In this document: positions 1-11,751 of the stretch, piece after piece | Position numbering within the stretch: position 1 is the stretch's first letter | How the letters are laid out: each line of letters begins with the position of its first letter | Source of the DNA: Tetraselmis striata | Taxonomy: Eukaryota; Chlorophyta; Chlorodendrophyceae; Chlorodendrales; Chlorodendraceae | Length of the DNA: 64,000 bases | Assembly: GCA_006384855.1 (NCBI GenBank) | Contig: VCJN01001515.1 | Location: 50,703 to 114,702 of the forward strand | Direction of reading: 5' to 3' | Notes under the pieces: generated by a model | Database searches by the model: none | What the model saw: only the letters and a program-made list of their open reading frames with translations | What the model was told of the DNA's origin: nothing | Made by a program: the position numbers and the translations under genes

Positions 1-16
1 AAGAGTGGGTGGGTGC

Positions 17-47
<31 letters not shown>

Positions 48-433
48 GGGGGGGTGATTTCTTGTGCAGTTGCCGCTTTACTTCCTACGCGGGATTTTTC
101 GTGCAAGGGGTGTGACCCTTCAGAGGACCCCCTCTTTCCCATCCCTGCACGCTCGGTATCAACCTGCCGTGATGGCCCGGCTGTGCTCAGGTACTCGCTG
201 CTGCGACAGTTTGCGTGTTGTCGCGGCGGTCCGGCGCAGCCATGCTCGCGTGACAGCCTGGCGCGATGGCCTGCAGCACGTAGCAGCGCGCGGCGAGGGG
301 ACGGCTGCCCCATGACGTAGGAGTACTGCGCGGCGAGGGGACGGTGGGGTGGAGGGCGACCGCGCTGCAGAGCTTGTGAGCCGGGGCCCGGGGACGCGCA
401 CGGGAGGGGCGCTGTGCCCGGCGCGGTGCCGCC
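1..433. other. 5' flank of the exportin-T gene
   Basis: A GT dinucleotide run (about 17-30) leads into 24 consecutive G residues (31-54). The rest is GC-rich, and its overlapping open frames look like chance. The 13 bases around the proposed exportin-T start at 434 have a strong eukaryotic initiation context (GCCGCCATGG). I see no convincing TATA box or upstream coding exon. Confidence 0.5.
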
Positions 434-3400
434 ATGGCAGACGACTTTGAGACGGCGATCCTCTTCACGTTTGACCAGAGCGGGCGCGTGGACGCCGCAC
501 TCAAGGTGCGCCCCCGGCGGCGGCACATGGAGAAGGGCGCGGTGGGGCTGTCCCTGGCCTGGCCTTGCCCCGCACCGCCCCGCACACCCCCCGGCCTGCG
601 CATGCCAGCCAGGGGTATGTGGGAGTGGCTTGGCAGCGTTTCAGATCAGCCGCAAGTGAATTCTGTGGAATTCACCCCCAACTCCAGGAATTCAGCCTCG
701 TTTCAGTCCTGAATTACCACTCGACAGGAAGTGCAGTGGTTCAGGGAGTATCGAAGCGGTGGTACCCAGGGCTGAACTCAGCTGGAAATCAGACTGAATT
801 CTGTCCCGAATTGGTCCTGGACCAAGGCGGTATGCAATTGGTGCGGGTCAGTGAGGATTGTAACAGTGGCAGCCGTATTCTGAGCAGAGTGGAGCCCGAC
901 CCCAGTCAATAATTCTTGGGTCCGTCTGGGATTCGACCGCAAGCTCCCCCCTTCTTCTGCAACCCTCCTCACGCCCCACTACCCCCCCACCTCTCCCCCA
1001 TGTGGGGTGCGGGGCGCGCAGGAGCGGGCGGCCGCCTTCTGCAATGAGCTCAAGCTGTCACCAGAGTGCTGGAAGATGTGCCTGGAGCACTTTCCGGGCA
1101 CGCAGTACGCGGAGGTCCGCTTCTGGTGCCTGCAGGCGCTGCTGGAGGCCATCCAGGCGCAGTACGGCAGCATGCCCATCGCGTCGCGCAGCCTGGTGAG
1201 CCAGCCGCAGGCATGCATGCGCCCGCACCCCACAGCGAGAAAATGGGAGAAGCGGGGGAGGAGAAGGGGGGGGGGGGGGGGGGGGGGGTTCACGGTGGCG
1301 AGGAGGGGACGGGGAGTTCACAGTACAGTGAATTCCAGCTCGATTTCAGGATGAATTTTGACCTGGGTACCGATGCTATGGTCCTGACAGGTCTACACCT
1401 ACTGCGTACTCACCTTTACAGGGGAGGGGGGTTATGGACTGAATTCAGGCTGACTTTCAGCTGAATTCCCAAATCCCCGGAAATCAGTTCACTCTGGGCT
1501 TGACGACTACGCGCCTCCACATCAACATGCGCGCACCTGGGCATGGGGACTGCTTGGGTGCGGAGCGGATGCCTTCGTGGGGGGGGGGGGGGGGGGGGGG
1601 GGGGAGGGGGGCGCTGAAAGTGCGTGCCCGGGTGCGGTGGGGGGCCCGCAGATCAAGCAGTCGCTGCTGGCTTGGATGGGCGAGCAGATGGAGCTGGCGC
1701 CCTTTCTGAGGAACAAGCTGTGCCAGATCCTGGTGTACATCCTGCAGGTGCGGCTGCGCCCCCCCCTCCTCCTACCAACACACACACACACACACACACA
1801 CAGATGCTCAGAAAGACAGACGGACAGACAGACCGACGGGCGGGCAGTAGAGGGAGGGGGGGAGCTATATATGTATATATATTGGGGCAGGAATTCAGCT
1901 GAGATTCGGTCCAGGCTTGGCCCCAGAGAATAGCGATATGCAGTATCTGCGACTCGGTGGCGGCAGTGGTGCTCAAGCCTGCATTCAGGAATTCAAGTGA
2001 ATTGTAGCCTGAATTCAGGCCAGCAATTGCCTCTGAATGATGTAATACGCGTGCAGTCGGTGTATGGTGGCAATGGTACCCAGGTCTGAATTCAGTTGGA
2101 ATACAGCTTTTCCCCTCTTCACCCTGATGAGTTGGGTGTGGTCGACCTGCGGCTTGTAGCGGGGGGGGGGGGGGGGGGGGGGCTTTGTCCGCGTGCAGCT
2201 CCCGCCTGAGTGAGCGCGCGGCTGCCGGCTTGGCAGATGGAGTACCCGGAGCAGTGGCCCACCTTCTTCCAAGACCTGCTGGCCCTGCTGCCGCGCGGCC
2301 TGCACGCGGTGGACTTTTTCTGCCGCATCTTGGTCGCCATTGACGACGACGTCATCAGCATGGATATCCCCAGGTGCGGGGGGGGGGGGGGGGGGGGGGG
2401 GGGGTTGACCGTGCAGTCGAGATGGTGTCGGGTGGAGTGGGGCCTTCGGTTAGATAATGGAGTTGTGTGTGTGTGGGGGGGGGGGGGGGGGGGGGGTCAC
2501 TGAAGGTCGTACTGCGCCATACATACAGCATATTGCAATTATCCAGGAGCCAATTCCGGACTGAAATCAAGCTGAATCTCAGCTGAATCCAGGAATTCAG
2601 TTTAGTTTACATCGGGCTGAACCAAGCACCTTGCGCGCACGCGCGCCCCCCCCCCCCCCCCCCCCCCCCCTCACAACACACACAATCCCAAAACCCAATC
2701 CGCACCCTTCCCTGGTGCAAAGCAAATTACTGCAAAATACACGTAGTAAAATATCTATCAGAATAAATAATCTTTCAGAATTTGTGTCACGACCACCTCA
2801 CGTAGTTCTGCCCGCAGTTCTGGACTCATCGCTGTCAGGGCCCGGGAGTCCAGTTGAATGGTACGGAAGCAGGCACGAGGCTGGCGAGAACGCGATGTGA
2901 TCGAGCGTCTACAGAAGTTTTGGGGGGAGTTGTGGGGGGGGGGGGGGGGGGGGTTGCCTGCTGCGCATTTAACGCTATCCCCCAAAACCCCTCCAGCGGT
3001 GAACCGACTGATCACATCAGAGACTGCATGCGCCCAGGTCCGCATGTCCCAGGGTTTTACATGAGCCCTCCGTTTCAACCCTAGTACCGGCATGCATTAG
3101 ACCCTAGAACTGTGCACTTCCCAGAGACCCTAAGCCCCAAACCCTGAAATCCTCCCAAGCCCTCCCCGACAGCAGCCCGTCTGATGGGCGCTCGCACCAT
3201 CTGACCTCTCGTTGGGCGCAGGTCGCAGGAGGAGAGCCGGCGCAGCATGCACCTGAAGGACGCGATGCGCGAGGGCTGCATCCAGGAGCTGGCGGACATG
3301 TGGTTCTGGCTGGTCTCCTCCTACAAGGACAGCCAGCCCGAGGCGGCCGCGATGGTGCTGGAGGCCGTCAAGCGCTACATCAGCTGGATTGACATCGGCC

Positions 3401-3435
3401 TGGTGGCCAACGAGCGGTGCGCGCCGCATCCCCCC

Positions 3436-3466
<31 letters not shown>

Positions 3467-6400
3467 ACCCCTCACCTCTGCCACGCACTACTTAGTTAGA
3501 GTGGGGCGTATATCTGGTGTCATCCCCACCTCCATCGCCGCCACCACCACCACTGCCATCATGGCTATTGCCATCCCCATCTCGCCATGGCCATCAATAC
3601 CGTTGACATCACCGCTATCGCCATCACCCCCGCAATGGCCATCGCCATGGCATCACCACCCCTATCGCTATTGCAGTCGCTATGACCATGGCCATCCGAC
3701 ATCGCCATCGGCATCCCCACAACCATGGCCATGGCCATGGCCATTGCCATCATCATCACCGCCATCGCTACCGTCAACACCCCCATGCCCACCACCACCA
3801 TCACCATCACTGTCTCTATCAGCACCTTCAAGCGCCACTTTGACTTCCCCTCCATCATGTTAACCACGTGTGTTCGTATTGACAACTGTTTTTTTACGTA
3901 GATCCCCAATAGAATCTGAATTTTTTTGGTGTTACCATTTTCTGTCTGCCCATCTGTGCCTTCTGTTCGCAGTGCAAACATCACTGCGGCCACAGCATTT
4001 TTACACACTGATGTACTGCTCTCACCATACGATTATGATAATGGGTCCTCTTCTTTAGCACACAAATCGGTATCAAAACGATGACAAATTCTTACCAGCC
4101 TCGCCGCCTCATTTATTCGTGAGGATTGGCCTACGAGTGAGTGATGTTGCTGCATAGCGTGAATGGGAGTACATAGATAAACCCTAAGCAAACCCTGAAT
4201 CTTAAAGCTGCGTGTAGCACTGACCTTACACTATGCAGCGGATGAAAACAATACACAGCGGCGGCACTGAGCCCCCCCCTCCCCCCACCCCCCGGGTCCG
4301 CCCCTGCCGCCCATCTTCCGTGCGCCGACAGGTTCATCCCGCTGCTGTTTGCGCTGCCCAACAGCCCCAACGAGAGCCTGCAGGGCGCTGCGGCCGGCTG
4401 CATCCGCGAGATCCTGGCCAAGCGCATGGACTGGCAGCTGAAGTTGCAGCTGGTCCAGCAGCTGGGCATCGTGGGCGTTTGCAAGGGCTGGCTCAATGGC
4501 AAGCCGGCGGCACAGGCGGGGCAGGAGCTGAGCACGGAGCTGGCGGAGAAGTATGCCGCGCTGCTGACCACGCTGGCGACGGAGCTGCTCGAGTGCTGGA
4601 AGCGCGCGGAGAACGGTGCGCGGGCGCACTGACCTGAATATTATGCCGCTTCCCGGGCAACCAGTCCTCCCGGCATCCGGCATATGATCGCAAGGGTCTG
4701 CTTAAAGAACTGTCAACACAAGCTGTCATCAGGATCACATGCATTGGGAGCGCTGAAAATACGCCATGGCTTTGCTACATTGCATTGTTTTCGACATCCG
4801 GAACGGCTACACTCCTACCTACCTGGAAATATTGTAGGATGCACCACGTAATCCGTCATGCCATCGCAAAGAGTTGTTAGCTTGACATGTAGACCGCCAA
4901 ATAAGACTGATAAAGATAAGATGAATAATTTCTGTGAGCTCAAAGTCAATCAAAGCGTGATTTGTGCAATGTTGCATTCCTTCGATTCACTTTACACATC
5001 GGAAGGTGTGCGTCATTGGGTTTATCCTGAAGAACTCTCATACTACCTTTGGTGTACCTTCGTGTGCGCACATCGAATCTTAGCCCCCCCCCCCGCCCCC
5101 CCCCTTCTCCTCCTCCTCCTCTTCCCTCTCTCTGGTCCCCCTATACTAAACACAGTTGGCCCCCAGATGCCCCCCCCCCCCCCCACACACACACACACAC
5201 CACCCAAACGATTAGCCATGTGGTTGCTGCCAGCTGACTCTGTGGCTGCTCCGCTTCCAGGCGTGATCAGCATCAACGCAATGGGGCTAGCGGTAGACCC
5301 GGAGGCGATGGCGGAGGTGAAGGACGCGACGGTCGCGGCGCTGGGCCTGCTATCGGAACTATTTCCGGCCGTCATCTCGGGCCTGCGCTGTGACGCCGAT
5401 GAGGTGGCGATGACGATCATGCCCTTCCTGCACGCCTACATGCAGCGCATCCGGCGGTGCGCGCCCCCGCCCCTGCCTACCGCACTCGCCAATGATGCCA
5501 TTCAGCCCCTTAAAAACAGGCCAGGTGCTCGTTTCGATTACGCAATGTCTGTTAATTACGTGTCGGAAGTGTGCATATATTAACGCACATTTATGTGACA
5601 TCTGAATCATACCAAGGATCATGTTAAGGATGTCCATATTCGGATGGGATACATACCACTCACCTTCATATATTAAGTGTGTGCTACTGCTATCAATACC
5701 GGTCTATCGATGTGTCTAATATCCATTGACATGTTCATGTTGTCAACATGTAGGTATGCTGCGCATTTTATGTCTGTATGGATATGATATGCATGGGCTG
5801 TTGATCGGTGTTAATAGCGCGGCGTTTTACCCCCCCCCCCCCCCCCCCCCCACACACACACACCCTCTCCCCCCACTGGCAGGATGCCTGAGGTGCCGGA
5901 GCAGCACATGGTGCACGTGCGTATGGCGCTGGACGGCCTGCTGGCATGCTCCATGTACCCCGCGGACATGCAGTCCGACGAAGAGGCGGACCCCGAGGCG
6001 GAGGAGGCTGTCGCGGACAAGCGCCGCGAGCTGTTCACACTGTTCAAGGGCATCGCCAAGATCTCCTTCCACGAGGCGGCCAAGTTTGTGGGCACCCACC
6101 TGGAGGCCACGCTCGTGAAGCCTGGCGCCACCTTCCAGGTGACCCCCTCCAACCCCACTCGACCCGGAGACCCGATAGGGCTCGGCGTTATCCTCACCCT
6201 TTGAGCATGACCTTGGCAGTAGCACCAGTCAAGCGTATGGTCATTGCCATCCCCTGCCTCATGGACCACAAGCTGTGGCATCCCCATGTACCCGCAAATA
6301 GATATGAAACATGGGACTTGGGGCACAGTGCCACCCTGCGGTGCCTATCTGTCCACATTTTGACAACTCGCCAAACAATGCTCCGAAACCAGTGCTGAAA

Positions 6401-9400
6401 CCGTCGCCGTAACACCCGGATGCTGCCCAATATGGTGGCTATTCCAGCTCAAATAGTGGAGCATAGTGGTAGCATAGTGGACAATATATAGCCAGCACAT
6501 GGTATGATTTGCAGCTCCCGGATCGCCTCCTGGATCATAACACTGTGTGAGCAATGTAGTTGCTAACGCAAGGCCCCGGCCACCGTAACCACGCTTTGGG
6601 TCTGCTACATAGTAATGATTTGTAGCCCGGCGTGAGAGAGAAAACAACATGCATCTGGAAACATATCAAAATGCACCACGAATATAGCACGGAATCGCTG
6701 ACTGGATGCTACACAATATTGTTAATCAATTTGGCAACACGGCAATAATGTTGTGACCCACAATCCCAATTGAATGGTATAGAATGTGCGGTGTCATGCC
6801 CACCCCCCCCCCCCCCCCCCTCGTCTAACGTGCGGTGCGATGCGGCAGGAGGTGGAGGTGGTTGTGACACTGCTGTACCAGCTGGGCGAGGGCGCACCCG
6901 AGGAGATGTCCAAACCGGGGCTGGGCCTGCTGGGGCAGATGGCAGCGCTGCTGATGCAGTCGGCGTCAGGCCTGAAGCATGCACGGCAACGCCTCGTGGC
7001 GGTGGCGGTGCTGGAGACGTACGTGCGCTACGGACGCGTCGCGGCGCAGGTTGGCCGCCAATTCCCCCTCCCCCCCTCTCCCCCTTGGCCGTTGCTCGTT
7101 GTACATAATCGTGTCTAGCATTCCATGCCACTGCTTATACCCGTGCCTGCCTGCGTTGCAAACGGGCGGGCCTGACATTCGCACACACCTCGCTGCGCCT
7201 GGCGCTAACGCAGGAGGCTCGGCTCATGCCGCTGGTGCTGCACACCTTTCTGGACGACCGCGGGATGGGGCACCCCGTCCCAGCCGTCTCCACGCGCGCC
7301 TGCTACCTCTTCCAGCGCCTTGTGCGCACGCTGCGCTCCTCGGTGTCCCTCTACCTCGACACTGTGCTGCGCGGCTGCGAGCCCCACCTTGTGCGCATCG
7401 CCTCCACGCCGCTCGCCACGGCAGATGTCCCCTCGGGGCTCAAGGGTGCGCGCTTCACCTGTGCCTGCGCATACACACCCTGCGCTGCACCGGCCTCTCT
7501 TCGCCGACAACGTCGGCAACGTCGCGTGCGATATCCCACACTACTAGGGTATTTCTATGGCCCAGCCCACTCCACGTTGTGTCTTGCTATGGAGTATCTC
7601 TTGAGGCGTGTTGGCGCAGCAGTCCGTGCCGTGCCCTTATCGTGTCATCCCATGTGACATTATGCCACGTTGCGTTATGTCGTGTCATGTCACACCCTAT
7701 TTTGTCATGTCAGGTCACGTCACGCTGTATTTTGTCATGTTGTGTCATGTCCGATGTCATGTCGTCCGATGTCATGTTGTGTCATCTCATGCCGTGATTG
7801 TGTCATGCCGTCTGATGTCATGTCACGCCATGTCACATGCTTCCATCCTGTATCATGTCGTGTTGTGTCATGTTGCGTCAAAGGCGGGTCTGGGTTGTGA
7901 CATGCCGTGTAGCCATGTAATGCCATGCCATGTCATATGCCATCCTTGAATCCTTGTTTCATATCGTGTTGACTGTGTCATGTTGTACCATTCGATTTGG
8001 TGATGTCCCGCTGTATCCAACGCCCTGATGTGTGTGTTATTGATGTGATGTCAAAATGTCATTCGATGCCATGCCATGCCATGTTGTAGCATTTCCTGGC
8101 ATGTCGTCTGACATCATCTCGTCGGACGCCATGCCCGTCAGATAGCATGTCATGTCATGCAATGCAATGCCATGTCTCTACATAAAGCTGCAGCCTGGCC
8201 ACCGCGGCGCCAGCCAGCGCTGTTTCTGGCGGTCCACTGACCAGTTTCCCTGGGCACCCGACCCTGCAGGCACGCACGGCAAGGGCCCCACCGGCGCGTC
8301 CTCCTACCTCGACGACCGCATGTATGCTTTCGAGGCGGTCGGCCTGCTGCTGGGCGGCGACGACCTGCCCGCGGAGCGCCAGCTCGCGTTTGTGCAGGGG
8401 CTGCTGGGGCCGCTGGTCAGCCAGGTGGAGAGCCACACCGCTGCGGCGGCCATGGGCAGCCTGGCGGATGCGCAGCTGGTGCAGCACGCTCTCATCGCCA
8501 TCGCGTACCTGTCCAAGGTACCGCCGCCCTGCGCCTAACCTACCCCCGCTATCCTCAATCCTATACGGCTGGTCAAACTACAATTGACACAGCAGCGAGG
8601 ACGATGCCCGCAGTTACGAAAAGGCTCTGAGGAGTTCCAGAGCTGTACCCTAACGAGTCTAAACCCCTGATATGGCCCTCATATGAACTCGGTGGCTATA
8701 CAAGCCCATTAGCTTGTATCCCTTAATAGTCCATATATATATTCTGAGGTGCCATCGCGCGCAGCCAATAACTTTGTGTATATACTGCCATAGCATGTAA
8801 CCTTTAGGGTTTTGCTAGGGTTTGGTCGACGGCCGCTTAATACAGATTGATTCATGGCGTCTTTCACGCTCAGCTGAGGCTGCTTGCGGAACATCGCTTA
8901 TCGAAACCAGCCAGACGTCGTCTTCAGCGCCAAACCCTAAAGTCTAAACCGCAGATTATTGACATAACATCAACACCACACCACAACATAACATAACATA
9001 CACCTCTTAGGGGTCCACAATCCGAAACCTGAAAGCCCCACAACCTCGAAACCCTAGAGCCCTCAAATCAAGATTCCAGAAACCCTAAAAAATCTGAAAC
9101 CCTGGAGTGATGGGCTCCGCCAGTGTCTTGCCTCCCCCACTATGAGAGCGGTCTGCTGAAATAAGTGATGAATGTGGCGATGGGCTGGGGTGCATTGGCG
9201 TTGGATGTTGACGTGCGTGCTGCCCTCCCCCCCCCCCCCCCCCCCCCCAACCCCTCGGTGCGGCAGGGCTTCACGACGCACATGGTGACGGTGGCGCGCC
9301 CGGGGCTGGGCAAGCTGCTGAGCGAGGTGCTGGAGGCGGTGCTGCGCGTGCCGGTGGCGGCGCCGCGGCACAAGGCCATCCGCGCGCGCGTGACGGGCGT

Positions 9401-11751
9401 GCTGCACCGCTACGTGGAGGTGCTGGACGGCGCGCTGGTGCCCTACGTGCCCGCGGCGCTGGAGGCGCTGCTGTACGAGGGCATCGACGCCGTGGACGCG
9501 GGCGACGTGCTGGGGCTGCTGGTGCAGCTGGTGTGCCGGCACAAGGCGGCGATGGGCCCCATCTGCGAGCGCGCGGTCGGCCCCGTGCTGGACATCTGCC
9601 ACGTGCTGCTGCCGCTGAGCTGGGACTGGAGCGGGCGCATCCAGGCGGCCGCGGACGGCGCCGCGGCGCACGCCGACGCGACGGGCAGCACGGAGGAGAT
9701 GCGCGAGCAGGCGGACCTGCAGCGCTCGTACTACGCGCTGCTCGCGGCGCTCACCAGCCAGGGGCTGACCGCCTGCCTCGCGCAGCTGCCCTCCGCCACC
9801 TTCGACCGCTGCATGCAGGTGAACGCCCCTCCCCCCCCCCCCCCCCCCCCGGCAAGACCAGGCGCTCCGCCCGCTCCGGAGAGTGAATTTGAAATCGGCT
9901 TTCAGCGCCCCGACCTGCTGCTCTCCGGTGCCCAAGCCGAAGTTGCCCGGATGTCCCGTCTCGGCTGCCCAGAAATATGGCTTGTTCCTGCCTTTGCGAG
10001 GTGTCAGAACCAATGAAGCAGAGTCGTGCAGCTTATGATTCCGATATCACGTTTGTTTGTTCTTTATACATATACTGCCTAGGGACTGTCTCGGCGTCGC
10101 AACCGCCGCGGGGCGCCCGTGCGGTGACGTCCAGTCGGTTGGTTTCGGAGCGGATGCGCTACAGAAAGTCGGAGACTCGCGCCGCAGTAGCCTACCCATC
10201 CCAACCGCGCCGCAGCGCAGCGCAGTGCGGCGCCACTTCGCCGACCCCGCCAAGCAGTATCACAGCCACGGCATCGGCGCTGGCGGATAGCCAAACTCCC
10301 GGCCCGCAACACAGCCTATACGCGGCGACGTCCGGCGAAATGTATGGCAGTTGCGATTGCGTTGTTATGGGGGCAGGGATAGCGATGCAATGAGATGGCC
10401 GCGCTCTGCTGGCGCCGCGACTCGCGCGGGTGGCGCAATGATGCATATTGCCGCCCGCCCCACCAGACGCCCCAGTTCCTTGTAGTTGATTTAAGCGCGT
10501 GGACATCCGTAACCATTTATTGGATGGTATGTCGCAAACGCACAGTCAAGGTGCTTCTGGTATGCCAGAAAGGGGGCTGACCGCCGCCAGCGCTGATGCA
10601 CGCTGACCCCCCCCCCCCCCCTCTCCCCCCTCCCCGTACACACATGCAGGCGCTCATCTGCGGGGTCGCCAGCCATGTGGACCCCGCCGTGCGCAAGACG
10701 TGCGTGCAGGTGCTCCAGGCGCTCGTGGCGGCATGGCTGCCCGGCTCGCAGGAGGCGTTTCCGGGCGTGCGGCGCTGGGTGCTGGAGAAGGTGGCGGGCG
10801 AGGCCCTCCTGCGGGGCGTGCTGCAGTCGGCGCTCGACCTGCGGGTGAGCGCATGCGCCCCCGCTTTCTGCCCCCCCCCCCCCCTTCTTCGGATGCCGGT
10901 CTATGCGTTGCTGCAGAAAGGAATCCAAACCCTCAGTGCACTATGAGACTCCTCGTGGTAGCCAGGTTTAGGACTGCTGCTGGCCTCGGTTTAGGGTTTT
11001 ATACTTACATATTTCGGCTTCATACTTATATATTTCGGCTCCTTGATTCGCCTTTGTAGGCCCTTCACTCTCTCATTGTCCTAAACGTTTCGCGAAAAGA
11101 ATCCGTGCTGATGCTCTCATGGCTCGTTTCTTCGCTATGCCCTTTCAGTGCATATTGCAGCTACTGGGGCGCAGCGGCTCTGCCGTTACAGTTGTGCATT
11201 TGACTATTTTGCGATCTAGCCCAAAGTGTCCCCAAAGTGTCTCATATTTTCGCTAATGTACACGTATCCACGGCATTTTTAGGGGTGTTTTTTTACAACA
11301 TGTGGTTGTGTTCAAACCATGTGTGAAAAGAGAAGGAACATTCGTTTTGAAACACGGCGCAAACAAACAATGAAAACTGCATCGGTCTTTGGCCCCAACG
11401 CCGCGAAACAGTGGGTCGTATATGGGCTCGCGGAGCTGATTCTACGTTGCGACATGCAGCGGGTGTTGAAAAGCTGGACTCGGCCCTAACCCCGTGGCTG
11501 TGCGCCCCCTGCGCCGGCAGGACGCGGGCGTGATGTCGCTGCTGGGCGAGGTGGCCTCCGCGCTGCGCACCGTGTACACCGCTTGCGGGGACGACTTCCT
11601 GGGCGCGGTGGCGGCCACCGGATGGCCGCAGCCGATGGTGGACCACCTCGCGTACGCCGTGAAGTCCGCGAAGGAGCCGCGGGAGCTGCGCCACGAGCTC
11701 AAGTCGCTCATGCTGCAGCTGCAGCAAGCGCAGGGGCTGGCGCGGCGCTGA
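434..11751 (+). CDS. XPOT: Exportin-T (tRNA nuclear exporter), 14 exons
   Basis: Exportin-T is an importin-beta/karyopherin family protein that binds mature tRNA with Ran-GTP and carries it out of the nucleus. My exon model is 434-505, 1022-1195, 1652-1747, 2237-2373, 3222-3416, 4332-4615, 5261-5456, 5883-6138, 6849-7049, 7214-7445, 8270-8517, 9267-9818, 10650-10844 and 11521-11751. Every intron is GT-AG, the phases agree, and the total is 3069 nt (1022 residues plus TGA); known exportin-T proteins are about 960-990 residues. The N-terminus (ILFTFDQSG, FWCLQALLEAI) resembles the plant PAUSED protein. The blocks KDAMREGCI (about 171-179), SWIDIGLVANERF (about 214-226) and MPLVLHTFLDDRGMGH (about 542-557) match conserved parts of the family. 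The first ATG has a strong context. Residues about 410-425 are unusually acidic. The introns carry long G or C runs. I see no frameshift or internal stop. Identification is firm; individual splice sites are inferred by eye. Confidence 0.93.
646..2117. repeat. Related short repeats in exportin-T introns 1-3
   Basis: Introns 1, 2 and 3 share recurring words such as TGAATTCAG, AGCTGGAAATCAG/AGTTGGAATACAG and GGTACCCAGG. Examples lie at about 650-810, 1320-1500, 1890-2020 and 2070-2110. The order 'GGTACCCAGG - CTGAAYTCAG - TTGGAA' recurs in introns 1 and 3. A further GGAATTCAG copy lies in intron 4 near 2592. The copies are diverged and no clear ends can be drawn. They do not appear in introns 5-13. 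Confidence 0.5.
3530..3835. repeat. Degenerate CAT/ATCGCC-rich repeat in intron 5
   Basis: About 300 bases consist almost entirely of variants of CCATCGCCATCACC, read as ATC/ACC/GCC triplets. The repeat lies wholly inside the long intron between exportin-T exons 5 and 6. The open frames that cross it are products of the repeat. Confidence 0.85.
7625..8175. repeat. Degenerate TGTCATG satellite-like repeat in intron 10
   Basis: The words TGTCATG, CATGTCA and GTCATGT recur dozens of times with imperfect spacing across about 550 bases of exportin-T intron 10. The block ends shortly before exon 11. Small ORFs here on both strands (VSCHVT-type translations) come from the repeat. Confidence 0.85.
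8805..9110. repeat. Plant-type telomere-like motifs in intron 11
   Basis: AAACCCTAAA, AAACCCTAGAG and GGGTTTTG-like words recur in both orientations (for example near 8808, 8930, 9048 and 9078). Similar words lie near 3080-3160 and 4180-4200. They resemble degenerate interstitial copies of the plant TTTAGGG telomere repeat but are not in perfect tandem. Confidence 0.5.

Larger units (their letters stand above)
1266..10884. repeat. Long G and C homopolymer tracts in exportin-T introns
   Basis: G runs lie at 1266-1288, 1579-1604, 2161-2182, 2378-2404, 2475-2496 and 2934-2953. C runs lie at 2646-2670, 3430-3456, 5170-5184, 5830-5851, 6803-6820, 9227-9248, 9831-9850, 10607-10621 and 10871-10884. 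All are intronic. Several sit within about 15 nt of a 5' splice site (2378, 3430, 9831) or in the pyrimidine tract before a 3' splice site (5830, 9227, 10607). Confidence 0.9.

Noticed and set aside
3417..3863. 148-codon His/Pro-rich frame
   Set aside because: It consists of a C run and the CAT-rich repeat inside an exportin-T intron.
7608..7949. Cys/His-rich frames in intron 10
   Set aside because: They are direct translations of the TGTCATG repeat and occur on both strands.
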